Of a stretch of DNA of 34,413 nucleotides, positions 16,000-23,987 are shown piece after piece (position 1 is the stretch's first letter; the number at the start of each line of letters is the position of its first letter). The DNA is taken from assembly GCF_001956295.1 (NCBI RefSeq), contig NZ_MRTD01000034.1, positions 1 to 34,413 of the forward strand, read 5' to 3'. Position numbers and translations under genes: made by a program. Under the pieces are notes generated by a model, which saw only the letters and a list, made by a program, of their open reading frames with translations, was not told the DNA's origin and did no database searches. This stretch comes from Paenibacillus sp. FSL A5-0031. Lineage in GTDB: Bacteria > Bacillota > Bacilli > Paenibacillales > Paenibacillaceae.

Positions 16000-17832
16000 C
16001 TACTCCACCGTAACACTCTTAGCCAAATTCCGCGGTTTATCCACGTCATGCTCAAGAGCTAACGAAGCATAATAAGAAATCAGTTGTAGCGGAATAACTG
16101 AAAGTGCTGGTGACAAGATCGGAAGTGTCTTCGGAATCGCGAATAGCTCGTCGACAGATTTCGCAACTTCTTCCTCTGCACCTTGATTCGCAATGCCTAT
16201 AACGTGAGCGCCGCGCGCTTTTACTTCTTTAATGTTGCTAAGTGTTTTCTCGTACAGCTCTTCTTGCGTAACAAGAGCGATAACCGGAATACCTTCCTCT
16301 ATGAGAGCCAAGGTACCGTGCTTGAGCTCACCAGCTGCATAAGCCTCGGAGTGAATATACGAGATCTCTTTCAGCTTCAGCGAGCCTTCTTGCGCTACAG
16401 CATAGTCAACGCCGCGGCCGATGAAGAATAGGTGCTTGTGATGCGAGAACGACTCTGCAACTTGTTTAAGCACATACGCTTGCTCAAGGATGCGCTCAAC
16501 CTGAGTTGGAAGCTGATGCATAGCCTCAAGAACTTCTGCGATGTAAGAAGCTTCTTTGGTCTCAAGCGTACCTGCCATGTGTAGACCAAGCAGATAAAAA
16601 GCAATCAATTGCGAGCTGTATGCTTTTGTCGAAGCAACCGCAATTTCAAGACCCGCCCATGTAATAAGCACATGATCCGCTTCGCGGGCAACCGAGCTGC
16701 CTACTACGTTAGTAATCGCAAGCACACGAGCGCCGTTGCGCTGTGCTTCACGCAAAGCTGCAAGTGTATCCGCTGTTTCGCCAGATTGGCTTACAACGAT
16801 AACGAGCGTATCCGGAGTAATGATCGGCGAGCGGTAACGGTACTCGGATGCCACGTCCGTCTCAACCGGAATGCGCGCAAGCGACTCAATGACCGTTTTG
16901 CCGACAAGACCTGCGTGATATGCCGTTCCACATGCTACGATGTGTACTTTGCGGATTGATTTAATATATTCAGCTGTCATACCCAGCTCTTTTAAGTCGA
17001 CAGATTTACCGTCTTCCGAAATGCGGCTCATCATAGTATCACGGTAAGCTTTTGGCTGTTCGTGAATTTCTTTCAGCATGAAGTGATCAAATCCAGCTTT
17101 CTCTGCCGTTACTAGATCCCAATCGACATGAAATATTTCCTTGGAAATAGTTTCGCCTTCAGTCGTCATTACTTCGACAGCATCGCGTGTCAGGATTGCC
17201 ATTTCGCCGTCGTTCAAAATATAAACGTTGCGCGTATGCTCCAAAATAGCCGGAATATCCGAGCCAATGAAGTTTTCGCCTTCGCCTACACCGATAACAA
17301 GCGGGCTTGCATAACGAACCGCAACCAGGCGATCCGGTTCAAACTCAGTCAACACACCAAGCGCGAACGCTCCACGCATACGTTTAACCGCACGCTGCAC
17401 AGCTTCCACGATGTTGCCGTTATATTCATCAGCAATCAAATGGGAAATGACTTCGGTATCTGTCTCCGATACAAAAACATGCCCTTTTGTCACTAATTCT
17501 TCCTTAAGATTCAAGTAGTTCTCAATAATCCCGTTGTGAACAACCGAAAATTTAGCCGTGTTGTCCGTATGCGGATGCGAGTTCACATCGGATGGCTTAC
17601 CATGAGTAGCCCAGCGTGTATGACCAATGCCAATAGAACCTTCGAGCGGTACTTCACGCAGCAAGCCTTCAAGATTCGCGAGACGTCCTTTGGACTTTGT
17701 AATTTCGAGCCCGTTTTTCGTGAAGACAGCGATACCAGCGGAATCATAACCCCGGTACTCCAGCTTCTTCAATCCTTCGAGCAAAATGTCCTGCGAGTCG
17801 CGTTTACCAATATATCCTACAATTCCACACAT
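16000..17832 (-). CDS. glmS: Glutamine-fructose-6-phosphate aminotransferase (isomerizing)
   Basis: Converts fructose-6-phosphate and glutamine to glucosamine-6-phosphate and glutamate, the committed step to UDP-GlcNAc and peptidoglycan. It has 610 residues, the normal length. Met1-Cys2 (MCGIVGYIGKRDSQ) exposes the N-terminal nucleophile Cys of the class II glutaminase domain (to about 220), with EYRGYDSAGIAV and GHTRWATHGKPS. Two SIS domains follow (about 285-425 and 455-600): VVSQSGETADTLAALREAQ, STKAYSSQLIAFYLLGLHM, and the C-terminal DKPRNLAKSVTVE that closes the active site. GGAGG precedes the ATG by 11 nt. The long leader contains a glmS ribozyme, so expression should fall when glucosamine-6-phosphate accumulates. 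It is last in the sigW-to-glmS block. Confidence 0.98.
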   Translation of the reverse strand: MCGIVGYIGKRDSQDILLEGLKKLEYRGYDSAGIAVFTKNGLEITKSKGRLANLEGLLREVPLEGSIGIGHTRWATHGKPSDVNSHPHTDNTAKFSVVHNGIIENYLNLKEELVTKGHVFVSETDTEVISHLIADEYNGNIVEAVQRAVKRMRGAFALGVLTEFEPDRLVAVRYASPLVIGVGEGENFIGSDIPAILEHTRNVYILNDGEMAILTRDAVEVMTTEGETISKEIFHVDWDLVTAEKAGFDHFMLKEIHEQPKAYRDTMMSRISEDGKSVDLKELGMTAEYIKSIRKVHIVACGTAYHAGLVGKTVIESLARIPVETDVASEYRYRSPIITPDTLVIVVSQSGETADTLAALREAQRNGARVLAITNVVGSSVAREADHVLITWAGLEIAVASTKAYSSQLIAFYLLGLHMAGTLETKEASYIAEVLEAMHQLPTQVERILEQAYVLKQVAESFSHHKHLFFIGRGVDYAVAQEGSLKLKEISYIHSEAYAAGELKHGTLALIEEGIPVIALVTQEELYEKTLSNIKEVKARGAHVIGIANQGAEEEVAKSVDELFAIPKTLPILSPALSVIPLQLISYYASLALEHDVDKPRNLAKSVTVE

Positions 17833-17845
17833 AATTTAATAGGCC

Positions 17846-17876
17846 TCCGATAGGTTATTTTCCCGTCCTTATCGGA
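17846..17876 (-). promoter_or_regulatory. Hairpin overlapping the glmS ribosome-binding site
   Basis: On the minus strand TCCGATA (17876-17870) pairs perfectly with TATCGGA (17852-17846) across a 17-nt loop. The second arm contains the GGA of the GGAGG ribosome-binding site (17848-17844). If it folds, it would reduce glmS translation independently of ribozyme cleavage. Confidence 0.45.
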
Positions 17877-18019
17877 TGCCGCCAATGCGTGGCACAGGCA
17901 CTATGAAGTTGTCACAAAATAATCCGAATGATTGCGGAAAATGTAACCCCTCTGCCCATGCCCACCCTGCTGGTGGCATCTTGGACATACGGGAGTAATA
18001 TTATAATCGAAGCCTGCCG

Positions 18020-18210
18020 CACGATTGTATGACCGGTCGCCCGGCCGTTTTACGTAACGGCTTTCGGTTGGCTTGTAATACCGGAAGGTCCCCGCCGAAT
18101 GTTTCGAACACCTTCACCTCGTCAGCTTCCCGTATGAACACCCGCTTCAAGCTAATCTATCTTAGCTCTACCACAGATCATTCATCACGCAAGCTCTGGC
18201 GCTTATCTTG
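18020..18210 (-). ncRNA. glmS ribozyme (glucosamine-6-phosphate-activated self-cleaving riboswitch)
   Basis: On the minus strand A-GCGCCAGAGCTTGCG starts at 18203. Cleavage is expected between A18203 and G18202. The conserved core follows: GCTGACGAGGTGAAGGTGTT, then CGAAACATTCGGCGGGG-ACCTTCCGG, matching the known GACGAGG...TTCGGCGG...CCGG pattern. A P4-like hairpin GCCGTTACGTAAAACGGC is present, and CCGGGCGACCGG lies at its 3' side. It sits in the leader of glmS, exactly where the class is known in Firmicutes. The 3' boundary is approximate. Confidence 0.93.
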
Positions 18211-18256
18211 CTTAAATAACCTCTATCCTCGCTTTCCTTCTTGAATCACACTACCT

Positions 18257-18285
18257 ATCATATTCATTTTCCAGCTGCTGTGCAA
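18257..18285 (-). promoter_or_regulatory. Probable glmS promoter
   Basis: TTGCAC (18285-18280) and TATGAT (18262-18257) are separated by 17 bp on the minus strand. Transcription would start near 18250, about 47 nt before the ribozyme cleavage site, after the glmM terminator. Confidence 0.5.
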
Positions 18286-18328
18286 CCTTTCACGGAAAAT
18301 ATACTCGTCCATTTTCCAAAATAATGCT

Positions 18329-18362
18329 AAAAAAGCCCGCCGGCTACAAGAACCGACAGGCC
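18329..18362 (-). terminator. Rho-independent terminator after glmM
   Basis: Minus-strand GGCCTGTCGGT-tcttgt-AGCCGGCGGGC, a GC-rich stem with mismatches, is followed by TTTTTT. It separates glmM from the glmS promoter, so glmS depends at least partly on its own promoter. Confidence 0.8.
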
Positions 18363-18385
18363 TTCGACACCATTATTCTCTATGA

Positions 18386-19726
18386 TTAACCTAGTTCACT
18401 TTTAACGACATTTGCAATTTGATCAACGTAAGCCTCGACCTGTTCCTTCTCTGGTCCTTCCGCCATAACGCGAATCAAAGATTCCGTACCCGATGGACGA
18501 ACAAGCACGCGGCCGTTGTCGCCAAGTTCTAGCTCTACACGTTTCACCGCTTCTTCTATCGCTGCATTGCCTTGGTACAAGCTCTTGTCCGCTACGCGTA
18601 CGTTAACAAGCTTTTGCGGGTATTTCCGCATAAGGCCTTTAAGCTCGCTTAGCTTCTTGCCGGAGGCTGCAATCGTATCAACGAGCTGAAGGGCAGTGAG
18701 AATACCGTCGCCAGTCGTAATATGGTCAAGGAAAATAACATGGCCGGATTGCTCGCCGCCTAGATTGAAGCCGCCGCGACGCATTTCTTCCATGACGTAA
18801 CGATCGCCAACTGCCGTTTGTGCTGTCTTCAAGCCAATGCGCTCTGCTCCCTTGAAGAAGCCGATATTGGCCATAACCGTCGTTACAATGGTATCCTCTT
18901 TCAGCTTGCCTTCACGCTTCATCGCATCGCCAATAATACAAAGAATAAAGTCGCCGTCTACCTCTTCGCCATTTTCATCAATAGCAATCAAACGGTCAGC
19001 GTCCCCGTCAAAAGAAAGCCCAAGGTCTGCGCCATGCGCCAGTACCTGCTCACGCAAATATTCTGGATGCGTCGAACCAACGCCAGCATTAATATTCAAA
19101 CCATCCGGCTCAGCGCCTACCGTTATAATGTCCGCTCCAAGCTCGCGGAATACCGAAGGAGCCAGCTCATAAGCGGAACCATTCGCGCAGTCCAGCACGA
19201 TTTTCAAGCCTTTGAATTCGCCTTTAATCGTTGTTTTCAAATAATCCAAATAGCGCTGCTTAGCGCCTTTATCGCTTGATACCGCTCCGATATCTCCGCC
19301 CTCAGGCCGCGGTAATTCATCTGTAAGAGCATCAATTAATTGTTCGATTTCGAGTTCGGTATCATCCGACAATTTAAAGCCGTCGCCAGCAAAAAACTTA
19401 ATGCCGTTATCCTCTACAGGATTGTGTGATGCGGAAATCATAACCCCAGCGTCAGCGTTCAGCTCACGCGTAATATAAGCAACTGCCGGTGTGGATACGA
19501 CGCCAAGACGCACAACGCTTGCACCAATCGACAATAGACCCGCAATTAGTGCAGATTCCAGCATTGGGCCAGAAATCCGTGTATCAAGGCCAATAACCAC
19601 CTTCGGCTTTTGAGCCTTGTGTGTTAGAACATAGCCGCCGCAGCGGCCGATTTTGTATGCTAGCTCAGGTGTAAGCTCACGATTGGCTACGCCGCGAACA
19701 CCGTCTGTACCGAAATATTTCCCCAT
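18386..19726 (-). CDS. glmM: Phosphoglucosamine mutase
   Basis: Isomerises glucosamine-6-phosphate to glucosamine-1-phosphate for UDP-GlcNAc synthesis in the cytoplasm. It has 446 residues, the family norm, and starts MGKYFGTDGVRGVANRELTP with AAAGGAGC upstream. The catalytic phosphoserine is Ser100 in MISASHNPVEDNGIK. The metal-binding loop is D240-G-D242-A-D244 in SFDGDADRLIA. The sugar-binding loop GGEQSGHVI and the C-terminal phosphate-binding RVLVRPSGTESLIRVM are intact. It follows cdaR by 62 bp, in the conserved cdaA-cdaR-glmM order. In B. subtilis GlmM physically binds and inhibits CdaA, so the linkage is likely functional. Confidence 0.98.
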   Translation of the reverse strand: MGKYFGTDGVRGVANRELTPELAYKIGRCGGYVLTHKAQKPKVVIGLDTRISGPMLESALIAGLLSIGASVVRLGVVSTPAVAYITRELNADAGVMISASHNPVEDNGIKFFAGDGFKLSDDTELEIEQLIDALTDELPRPEGGDIGAVSSDKGAKQRYLDYLKTTIKGEFKGLKIVLDCANGSAYELAPSVFRELGADIITVGAEPDGLNINAGVGSTHPEYLREQVLAHGADLGLSFDGDADRLIAIDENGEEVDGDFILCIIGDAMKREGKLKEDTIVTTVMANIGFFKGAERIGLKTAQTAVGDRYVMEEMRRGGFNLGGEQSGHVIFLDHITTGDGILTALQLVDTIAASGKKLSELKGLMRKYPQKLVNVRVADKSLYQGNAAIEEAVKRVELELGDNGRVLVRPSGTESLIRVMAEGPEKEQVEAYVDQIANVVKSELG

Positions 19727-19788
19727 GTTTAAAAAGCTCCTTTGTAATATATTGCTTTCGTTGTTATATACATATTCCGCTCTGATGA

Positions 19789-21192
19789 TTATGGATTCGT
19801 AGTTGAACCGCCTGCTGCGTTTCCGCCACCATTGCCAGTCTCCTCACTGGTGTCTGGAGGCGGTGTCGTAGCAGGGGGAGGAGACTCCTCTGTCGGAGTG
19901 CCTCCGACCTCCTCGGAGTTGTCTCCGCCTGATCCTGATCCTGGTACAGAGTTGTCGGTAATTTCTATCGTCACCGTTAAAGTTTGACCTTCAGCCAGTA
20001 CGGTCTGAATATACGCTGGCACATCAACCTGAAGCGTTACGACATGCGTGCCTACACCTAGACCTTCTACATTGGCAATGATGCTAATATCCGATGCCTT
20101 TAGCGTAGACAACACCGGATCTGCTCCGCTGACGGTTAAATCAAACTTACCGTTTGCCGGCGTCCGTATAACAGCCGACAGCCCGTTTGCGATACCTTCT
20201 ATAGCTACATCAAGTCCTGTAAGTGTTCTATTCTTAACGGGAGCTACTACGACATTGAGCTCCACCTCTGCTGGATCAATTGCCTTTATTCCATCAATCA
20301 ATTCCGTCTTCACGCGAATGGTTCCTGTTTGCTTCACCTTCGAGAGATCAAGCACGACTCCATCATAAACCTGCAGCTCGTCTAACTGCTTCTGCTCGCC
20401 GTATACGGTCACCTTGTCAATTGCCGGCTTCACCGATACTAAGCTCAGTCCCTCAGGCAGAGTGCCCGTATAGCGCACCTGTAGAGGCAGTACCTTCAGC
20501 GGAGGCGTTACCTTGACCTCGACATGCAGCGTTTCTGGTGAAACAATCGCATTTGTCATTTCGATACCGTCTACATCGTATACGATTACTTTTGCTTTTT
20601 TGTTAACAACCGTTTTATCTGCACCCTCAATATTGATCTCCGTCGTAACAGCACCGATTCTGCTCATATCATCCTTAGGCAGCGTAACCTGTACACCTGT
20701 TGTCGGTGCTACAATCGTCGATGCTCCAACAATATAACCGTCTGCCGGCTTGCCTTCCACAATGACTTGCGGCTCAAAAGGCTTCGTTACAATTTCTTCG
20801 ATCTGAACCGTAACGGTGCGCGGCGACATCTCCACAAGCGTAATCCCTTTCGGCAGTTTTACCGTCAAAGGCAACTCCTGTATGCCGGGCTTTACGCCCT
20901 TCAAGTCCACTTGAACCTTATAATCATCTTTCGAAGAAGCATTGAACAAAACAGTTAACCTGCCCTGCACATCTAGCCGCACGACGGTAGGTTCCATCGC
21001 CGTAAGCACGTACTTATCTGTATCTAGGCCATCTGCCGTAATAACCGATGCTTCTATCGTTTTGGTATCAATATTTGATGTCGCCGTCTGCGGTGAGGTG
21101 TCCGGATCAATATGTACGATAGCCCAGAGCAGCAATCCGACTATGACGGATATTACTTTGAGAGAGGTGGGGTGACTTAGCCATTTATCCAT
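19789..21192 (-). CDS. cdaR: CdaA regulator, YbbR-domain protein
   Basis: A membrane-anchored extracellular modulator of the diadenylate cyclase CdaA. Residues about 12-30 (SLKVISVIVGLLLWAIVHI) form one transmembrane helix with the rest outside. Four YbbR domains follow (about 45-400), each beta-rich with the recurrent PxTVxVxG and VEG.. phrases (LPKGITLVEMSPRTVTVQIE; GLSLVSVKPAIDKVTVYGEQ). The C-terminal 50 residues are a low-complexity Gly/Ser/Pro/Glu tail (EESPPPATTPPPDTSEETG) that may reach into the wall. A GTG at 21195 also fits, but ATG 21192 has AAAGGAGG at the better 5-nt spacing. Its start overlaps the cdaA stop by 8 bp, implying translational coupling. Confidence 0.95.
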   Translation of the reverse strand: MDKWLSHPTSLKVISVIVGLLLWAIVHIDPDTSPQTATSNIDTKTIEASVITADGLDTDKYVLTAMEPTVVRLDVQGRLTVLFNASSKDDYKVQVDLKGVKPGIQELPLTVKLPKGITLVEMSPRTVTVQIEEIVTKPFEPQVIVEGKPADGYIVGASTIVAPTTGVQVTLPKDDMSRIGAVTTEINIEGADKTVVNKKAKVIVYDVDGIEMTNAIVSPETLHVEVKVTPPLKVLPLQVRYTGTLPEGLSLVSVKPAIDKVTVYGEQKQLDELQVYDGVVLDLSKVKQTGTIRVKTELIDGIKAIDPAEVELNVVVAPVKNRTLTGLDVAIEGIANGLSAVIRTPANGKFDLTVSGADPVLSTLKASDISIIANVEGLGVGTHVVTLQVDVPAYIQTVLAEGQTLTVTIEITDNSVPGSGSGGDNSEEVGGTPTEESPPPATTPPPDTSEETGNGGGNAAGGSTTNP

Positions 21193-22027
21193 CACTGCCT
21201 CCTTTCCGCTTCCAAAGAGACGATATGGTTACACGTTCCTTCGTACGACCTGTCGTCTTCGGAGTCAGCTCATCAAAGAGCTTCGAAATCAGCGATTCCT
21301 CGTTAATATCTCGTACGATCATGCCTCCTAGAGACAATGACACTTGCCCCGTTTCTTCCGAGACGGTTACGGACACTGCATCCGTTACTTCACTTACTCC
21401 AATCGCGGCACGGTGGCGAGTTCCAAGCTCCTTGCTTATAAAAGGATTTTCCGATAGAGGCAAGTAGCAGCCCGCCGCCATAATCTGATTAGCGCGTATA
21501 ATGACAGCTCCATCATGCAGCGGTGTATTCGGTGTAAAAATGTTAATCAGCAGCTCCGATGTAATTTTCGATTCCATACGGATGCCCGATTCAATCAATT
21601 CACTGAGGCCTGTGCTCCGCTCAAATACGATTAACGCCCCGATTTTTCGTTCTGCCATAAAACGGACAGCTTTAATTACGCCGTCAATTTGTTCGTTGAC
21701 GACATCCCGATCAAGTGAAAATGACCGCGCGAACAGCTTTCCACGACCAAGCTGCTCAAGCACGCGTCTCAGCTCAGGCTGAAAAATAATCAGCACGCTC
21801 ACAATTCCGAAGGTGAACATCTGGTTCATTAACCATTTCAACGTATACAAATTGAACCATGTACTCAGCCCCCATACAGCGACGAGTACGACGATCCCTT
21901 TTAAAAGTTGAACTGCCCTTGTTCCGCGCACAAGCAAAATCATTTTATAAATAATATAACTAACTATACCAACGTCTATAATATCCTTTAAATAGTCATG
22001 CCATGTTAAATCTGAGAAATAACTCAT
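21185..22027 (-). CDS. cdaA: Membrane diadenylate cyclase CdaA (c-di-AMP synthase)
   Basis: Makes c-di-AMP from two ATP. c-di-AMP controls potassium and osmolyte balance and indirectly wall integrity. It has 280 residues. Three N-terminal membrane helices (about 12-90: YIIYKMILLVRGT, GIVVLVAVWGLSTWF, TFGIVSVLIIFQPELRRVLE) are followed by a DAC/DisA_N domain (about 105-270). The signature residues are present: D172-G-A174 in PLHDGAVIIRAN and R204-H-R206 in GTRHRAAIG. GGGGGTT stands a few nt before ATG 22027. It is followed by cdaR (overlapping) and glmM, the order conserved in Bacilli. A terminator separates it from rsiW, so it should have its own promoter. Confidence 0.97.
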   Translation of the reverse strand: MSYFSDLTWHDYLKDIIDVGIVSYIIYKMILLVRGTRAVQLLKGIVVLVAVWGLSTWFNLYTLKWLMNQMFTFGIVSVLIIFQPELRRVLEQLGRGKLFARSFSLDRDVVNEQIDGVIKAVRFMAERKIGALIVFERSTGLSELIESGIRMESKITSELLINIFTPNTPLHDGAVIIRANQIMAAGCYLPLSENPFISKELGTRHRAAIGVSEVTDAVSVTVSEETGQVSLSLGGMIVRDINEESLISKLFDELTPKTTGRTKERVTISSLWKRKGGSDG

Positions 22028-22053
22028 ATGCCAACCCCCAACAGCCGATCCCC

Positions 22054-22081
22054 TTATTATTGTCTAATTATCGGTTTTCAA
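22054..22081 (-). promoter_or_regulatory. Possible cdaA promoter
   Basis: Minus-strand TTGAAA (22081-22076) and TAATAA (22059-22054) are 16 bp apart, lying between the rsiW terminator and the cdaA start. The -10 match is only partial. Confidence 0.35.
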
Positions 22082-22129
22082 CTTTATTATTTTCTATATA
22101 TGGGATTGGAAATCCTTTTTTTCAAAAAA

Positions 22130-22163
22130 AAATTAAAAAACGCCCCCCTGCAACAGGGAGGCA
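22130..22163 (-). terminator. Rho-independent terminator after rsiW
   Basis: GCCTCCCTG-ttg-CAGGGGGGC on the minus strand forms a strong 9-bp stem, followed by GTTTTTTAATTTTTTTTT. It begins directly after the rsiW stop. Confidence 0.9.
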
Positions 22164-22170
22164 GCTTGCT

Positions 22171-22809
22171 TTAGCGAGCGTTACCGCCAAAAGTTTGCGT
22201 TACTTTGTACCAGAACCAATCGAGCGCTTGGTCAATCGTTCTGCTCTGACCCGCGATATGGCCGGTTGAAGCTAAGTTCAAGGTTCCGTCAATGACAGTT
22301 ACGTTGCCGTCCACCTCGCCCTTAACATCGGCTATTCCATTTTCTACGGTCAAATTTCCCGTTAAATGAGCACCCTCTGGCACAATAACTGTATTTCCTT
22401 CTATGATGACCTGCTGAAGATCCTCGCCTGCAACAATCAGCTTGGTATCCTCTTCCCACATCGTGAAGAAGCTGCCTAACATAACGAGTACAAAAACAGC
22501 AGCTGCTGTTACTCCGGGGTACCGATAAATAAAACGTACGATGCGGTTTCTCTGCTTGCTCTGTTTCTTCGGCAGTTGCTGCATAATTCGTTCATTTAAA
22601 AGCTCGGATGCCTTCTTGTCATAATCCGCGGCAGGCTTAATCGCTTCTAAAGTCTGGAACACCGCGGCGTCCGTCTTCTGGAGCTGTTCAAACCGGCTGC
22701 GACAAGCGGGACAGGAAAGCAAATGAGATTTTAACGTAACGATATCTTCACGCGGCAGCTCGCCGTCCAAATAATCATGCATCCATACGATAGCGACGTT
22801 GCAATTCAT
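22171..22809 (-). CDS. rsiW: Anti-sigma-W factor RsiW
   Basis: A 212-residue single-pass membrane protein that holds SigW inactive until cleaved by site-1 and site-2 proteases under envelope stress. The cytoplasmic zinc-binding anti-sigma (ZAS) domain is present: DYLDGELPREDIVTLKSHLL with His29, Cys33 and Cys36 as the H-x3-C-x2-C ligands. One transmembrane helix spans about 98-117 (PGVTAAAVFVLVMLGSFF). The extracytoplasmic part (about 120-195) has short regular beta repeats (GNTVIVPEGAHLTGNLTVEN, VDGNVTVIDGTLNL) reminiscent of bactofilin-like beta-helices. ATG 22809 is preceded by AAAGGA at about 11 nt. It is 210 bp from sigW, with a terminator and a SigW-type promoter between them. Confidence 0.93.
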   Translation of the reverse strand: MNCNVAIVWMHDYLDGELPREDIVTLKSHLLSCPACRSRFEQLQKTDAAVFQTLEAIKPAADYDKKASELLNERIMQQLPKKQSKQRNRIVRFIYRYPGVTAAAVFVLVMLGSFFTMWEEDTKLIVAGEDLQQVIIEGNTVIVPEGAHLTGNLTVENGIADVKGEVDGNVTVIDGTLNLASTGHIAGQSRTIDQALDWFWYKVTQTFGGNAR

Positions 22810-22867
22810 AGCAGCCAGTCCTTTCTTTCAGTTGCTCGCGCATTAAGTTCTTATCTCGCTATTAGGA

Positions 22868-22894
22868 TACGTTACTAGCAAGAAGGATGTTTCA
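22868..22894 (-). promoter_or_regulatory. SigW-type (ECF) promoter upstream of rsiW
   Basis: TGAAAC (22894-22889) and CGTA (22871-22868) with a 17-bp spacer match the B. subtilis SigW consensus TGAAAC-N16/17-CGTA at all ten positions. It lies about 60 bp before rsiW, suggesting that the anti-sigma factor is under direct SigW control. Confidence 0.75.
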
Positions 22895-22952
22895 CTTTTT
22901 TTCGTAATCGCGTAAGTAATCCTTTGCAGGTAAGGAATTAGCTTGAATTTCT

Positions 22953-22990
22953 CCCAAAAAGAAGCCTATGTCTGCGCTAGACATGGCTTT
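22953..22990 (-). terminator. Rho-independent terminator after sigW
   Basis: Minus-strand GCCATGTCT-agcgc-AGACATAGGC forms a stem with one bulged base, followed by TTCTTTTTGG. It lies about 30 bp after the sigW stop, upstream of the rsiW promoter. Confidence 0.8.
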
Positions 22991-23019
22991 CCTTTGGAGG
23001 ATTGTATCATTATTTGTAA

Positions 23020-23586
23020 TTATAACTTATGCTCAAGCTTCTTCCGAAGAAATTCCCTGCCGCGGTGAACCCGCGTTTTGATCGTCGTGACAGGCATGTC
23101 CAGCACATCGCCTATTTCCTGCAACGACAGGTCCTGCATATATCTAAGCGTCATCACGCTCTTATATTTCGGTGGCAGTGAAGCAATAGCCGCATGTATA
23201 ATGCGCTGTGTGTCCGAGAGAAGCAGCTCTGATTCTGGCGTCCGATTATCACTCGGTATCATGGAGTAGCCATCCAGTCCCTCATGATCCGATGACTCTG
23301 CATCCAGCGAATAGGTCGGTTTGCGTTTGCGCAGTCGATCAATACATAAGTTCGTAGCAATTCTATATATCCAAGTTGAAAATTTTAACGTTTCATCATA
23401 TCTATCCAGGTTTTTGTAAACGCGAAGGAACGTGTCCTGTACAACATCCTCCGCTTCCTGGCGGCTGTTTAACATTCGATAAGCCATATGAAAGAGCTTG
23501 TCTTGATAGAGGTCTACAAGCTCAGCAAAAGCCTGCTGATCGCCTTTAAGCGATAACTTCGCCAGGCGTGCTTCCAATACAATCAC
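23020..23586 (-). CDS. sigW: ECF RNA polymerase sigma factor SigW
   Basis: A 188-residue extracytoplasmic-function sigma factor that directs transcription of envelope-stress and antimicrobial-defence genes. Region 2 (about 20-90) has AFAELVDLYQDKLFHMAYRM, the phrase AEDVVQDTFLRVYKNLDRY and FSTWIYRIATNLCIDRLRKR. Region 4 (about 130-180) has LPPKYKSVMTLRYMQDLSLQ, then EIGDVLDMPVTTIKTRVHRG. The start is GTG 23586 with GGAGGAG 5 nt upstream. Synteny with rsiW, cdaA, cdaR, glmM and glmS supports SigW over other ECF factors. Some 340 bp of non-coding sequence precede it, where no clear SigW promoter was found. Confidence 0.94.
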   Translation of the reverse strand: MIVLEARLAKLSLKGDQQAFAELVDLYQDKLFHMAYRMLNSRQEAEDVVQDTFLRVYKNLDRYDETLKFSTWIYRIATNLCIDRLRKRKPTYSLDAESSDHEGLDGYSMIPSDNRTPESELLLSDTQRIIHAAIASLPPKYKSVMTLRYMQDLSLQEIGDVLDMPVTTIKTRVHRGREFLRKKLEHKL

Positions 23587-23925
23587 CTAAACTCCTCCAA
23601 ACCTTCCATTCGATCGACTGATCGCCTTGCTCTATTTTATAAATATATAATGTCCGCATCCATACACCCTAGAAAAATCGTAATGCACATGGGCTGAAAA
23701 AGCAAGACAATTGAGAAAGATACTTCCAATATGAGCATCGACCCTAATTAGCCGTAATGTTCATAGTCATGAGCAGCAATGTACGTACATCAGGTTCAGG
23801 TTTCATTGCCGTTTGCTCCAAAAAATACTAACCGTTCTAATAATTATATAGGTTTGATGTTCAGTCAGCAATCGACCTGAGGCTAGTTGTTTTTTCGACT
23901 TTCGGCTAGGAACGCTAAAATAAAG
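23587..23925. other. Non-coding leader region of sigW
   Basis: No open frame of interest is present. On the minus strand TGAAAC (23805-23800) is followed by CGTA after only 14 bp, short for an ECF promoter. TGTACGTACA (23781-23790) is a 10-bp palindrome. An AT-rich patch at 23630-23655 could hold a -10 box, but no matching -35 is evident. Confidence 0.4.
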
Positions 23926-23963
23926 CAAAAAAAGGTCTAGGAAACGTAATGTTCCCAGACCTT
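23926..23963 (-). terminator. Rho-independent terminator after HtrA-like protease
   Basis: Minus-strand AAGGTCTGGGAAC-attacg-TTTCCTAGACCTT is followed by TTTTTGC, 25 bp after the protease stop. Confidence 0.85.
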
Positions 23964-23987
23964 AGTTGTTCATGCACTTTGTATTTA

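Noticed and set aside
15802..16062. 86-codon plus-strand frame between the secreted protein and glmS
   Set aside because: It overlaps the glmS 3' end, has no ribosome-binding site and resembles no family.
23782..23805. SigW-type promoter upstream of sigW
   Set aside because: TGAAAC and CGTA are present but only 14 bp apart, shorter than the 16-17 bp used by SigW.
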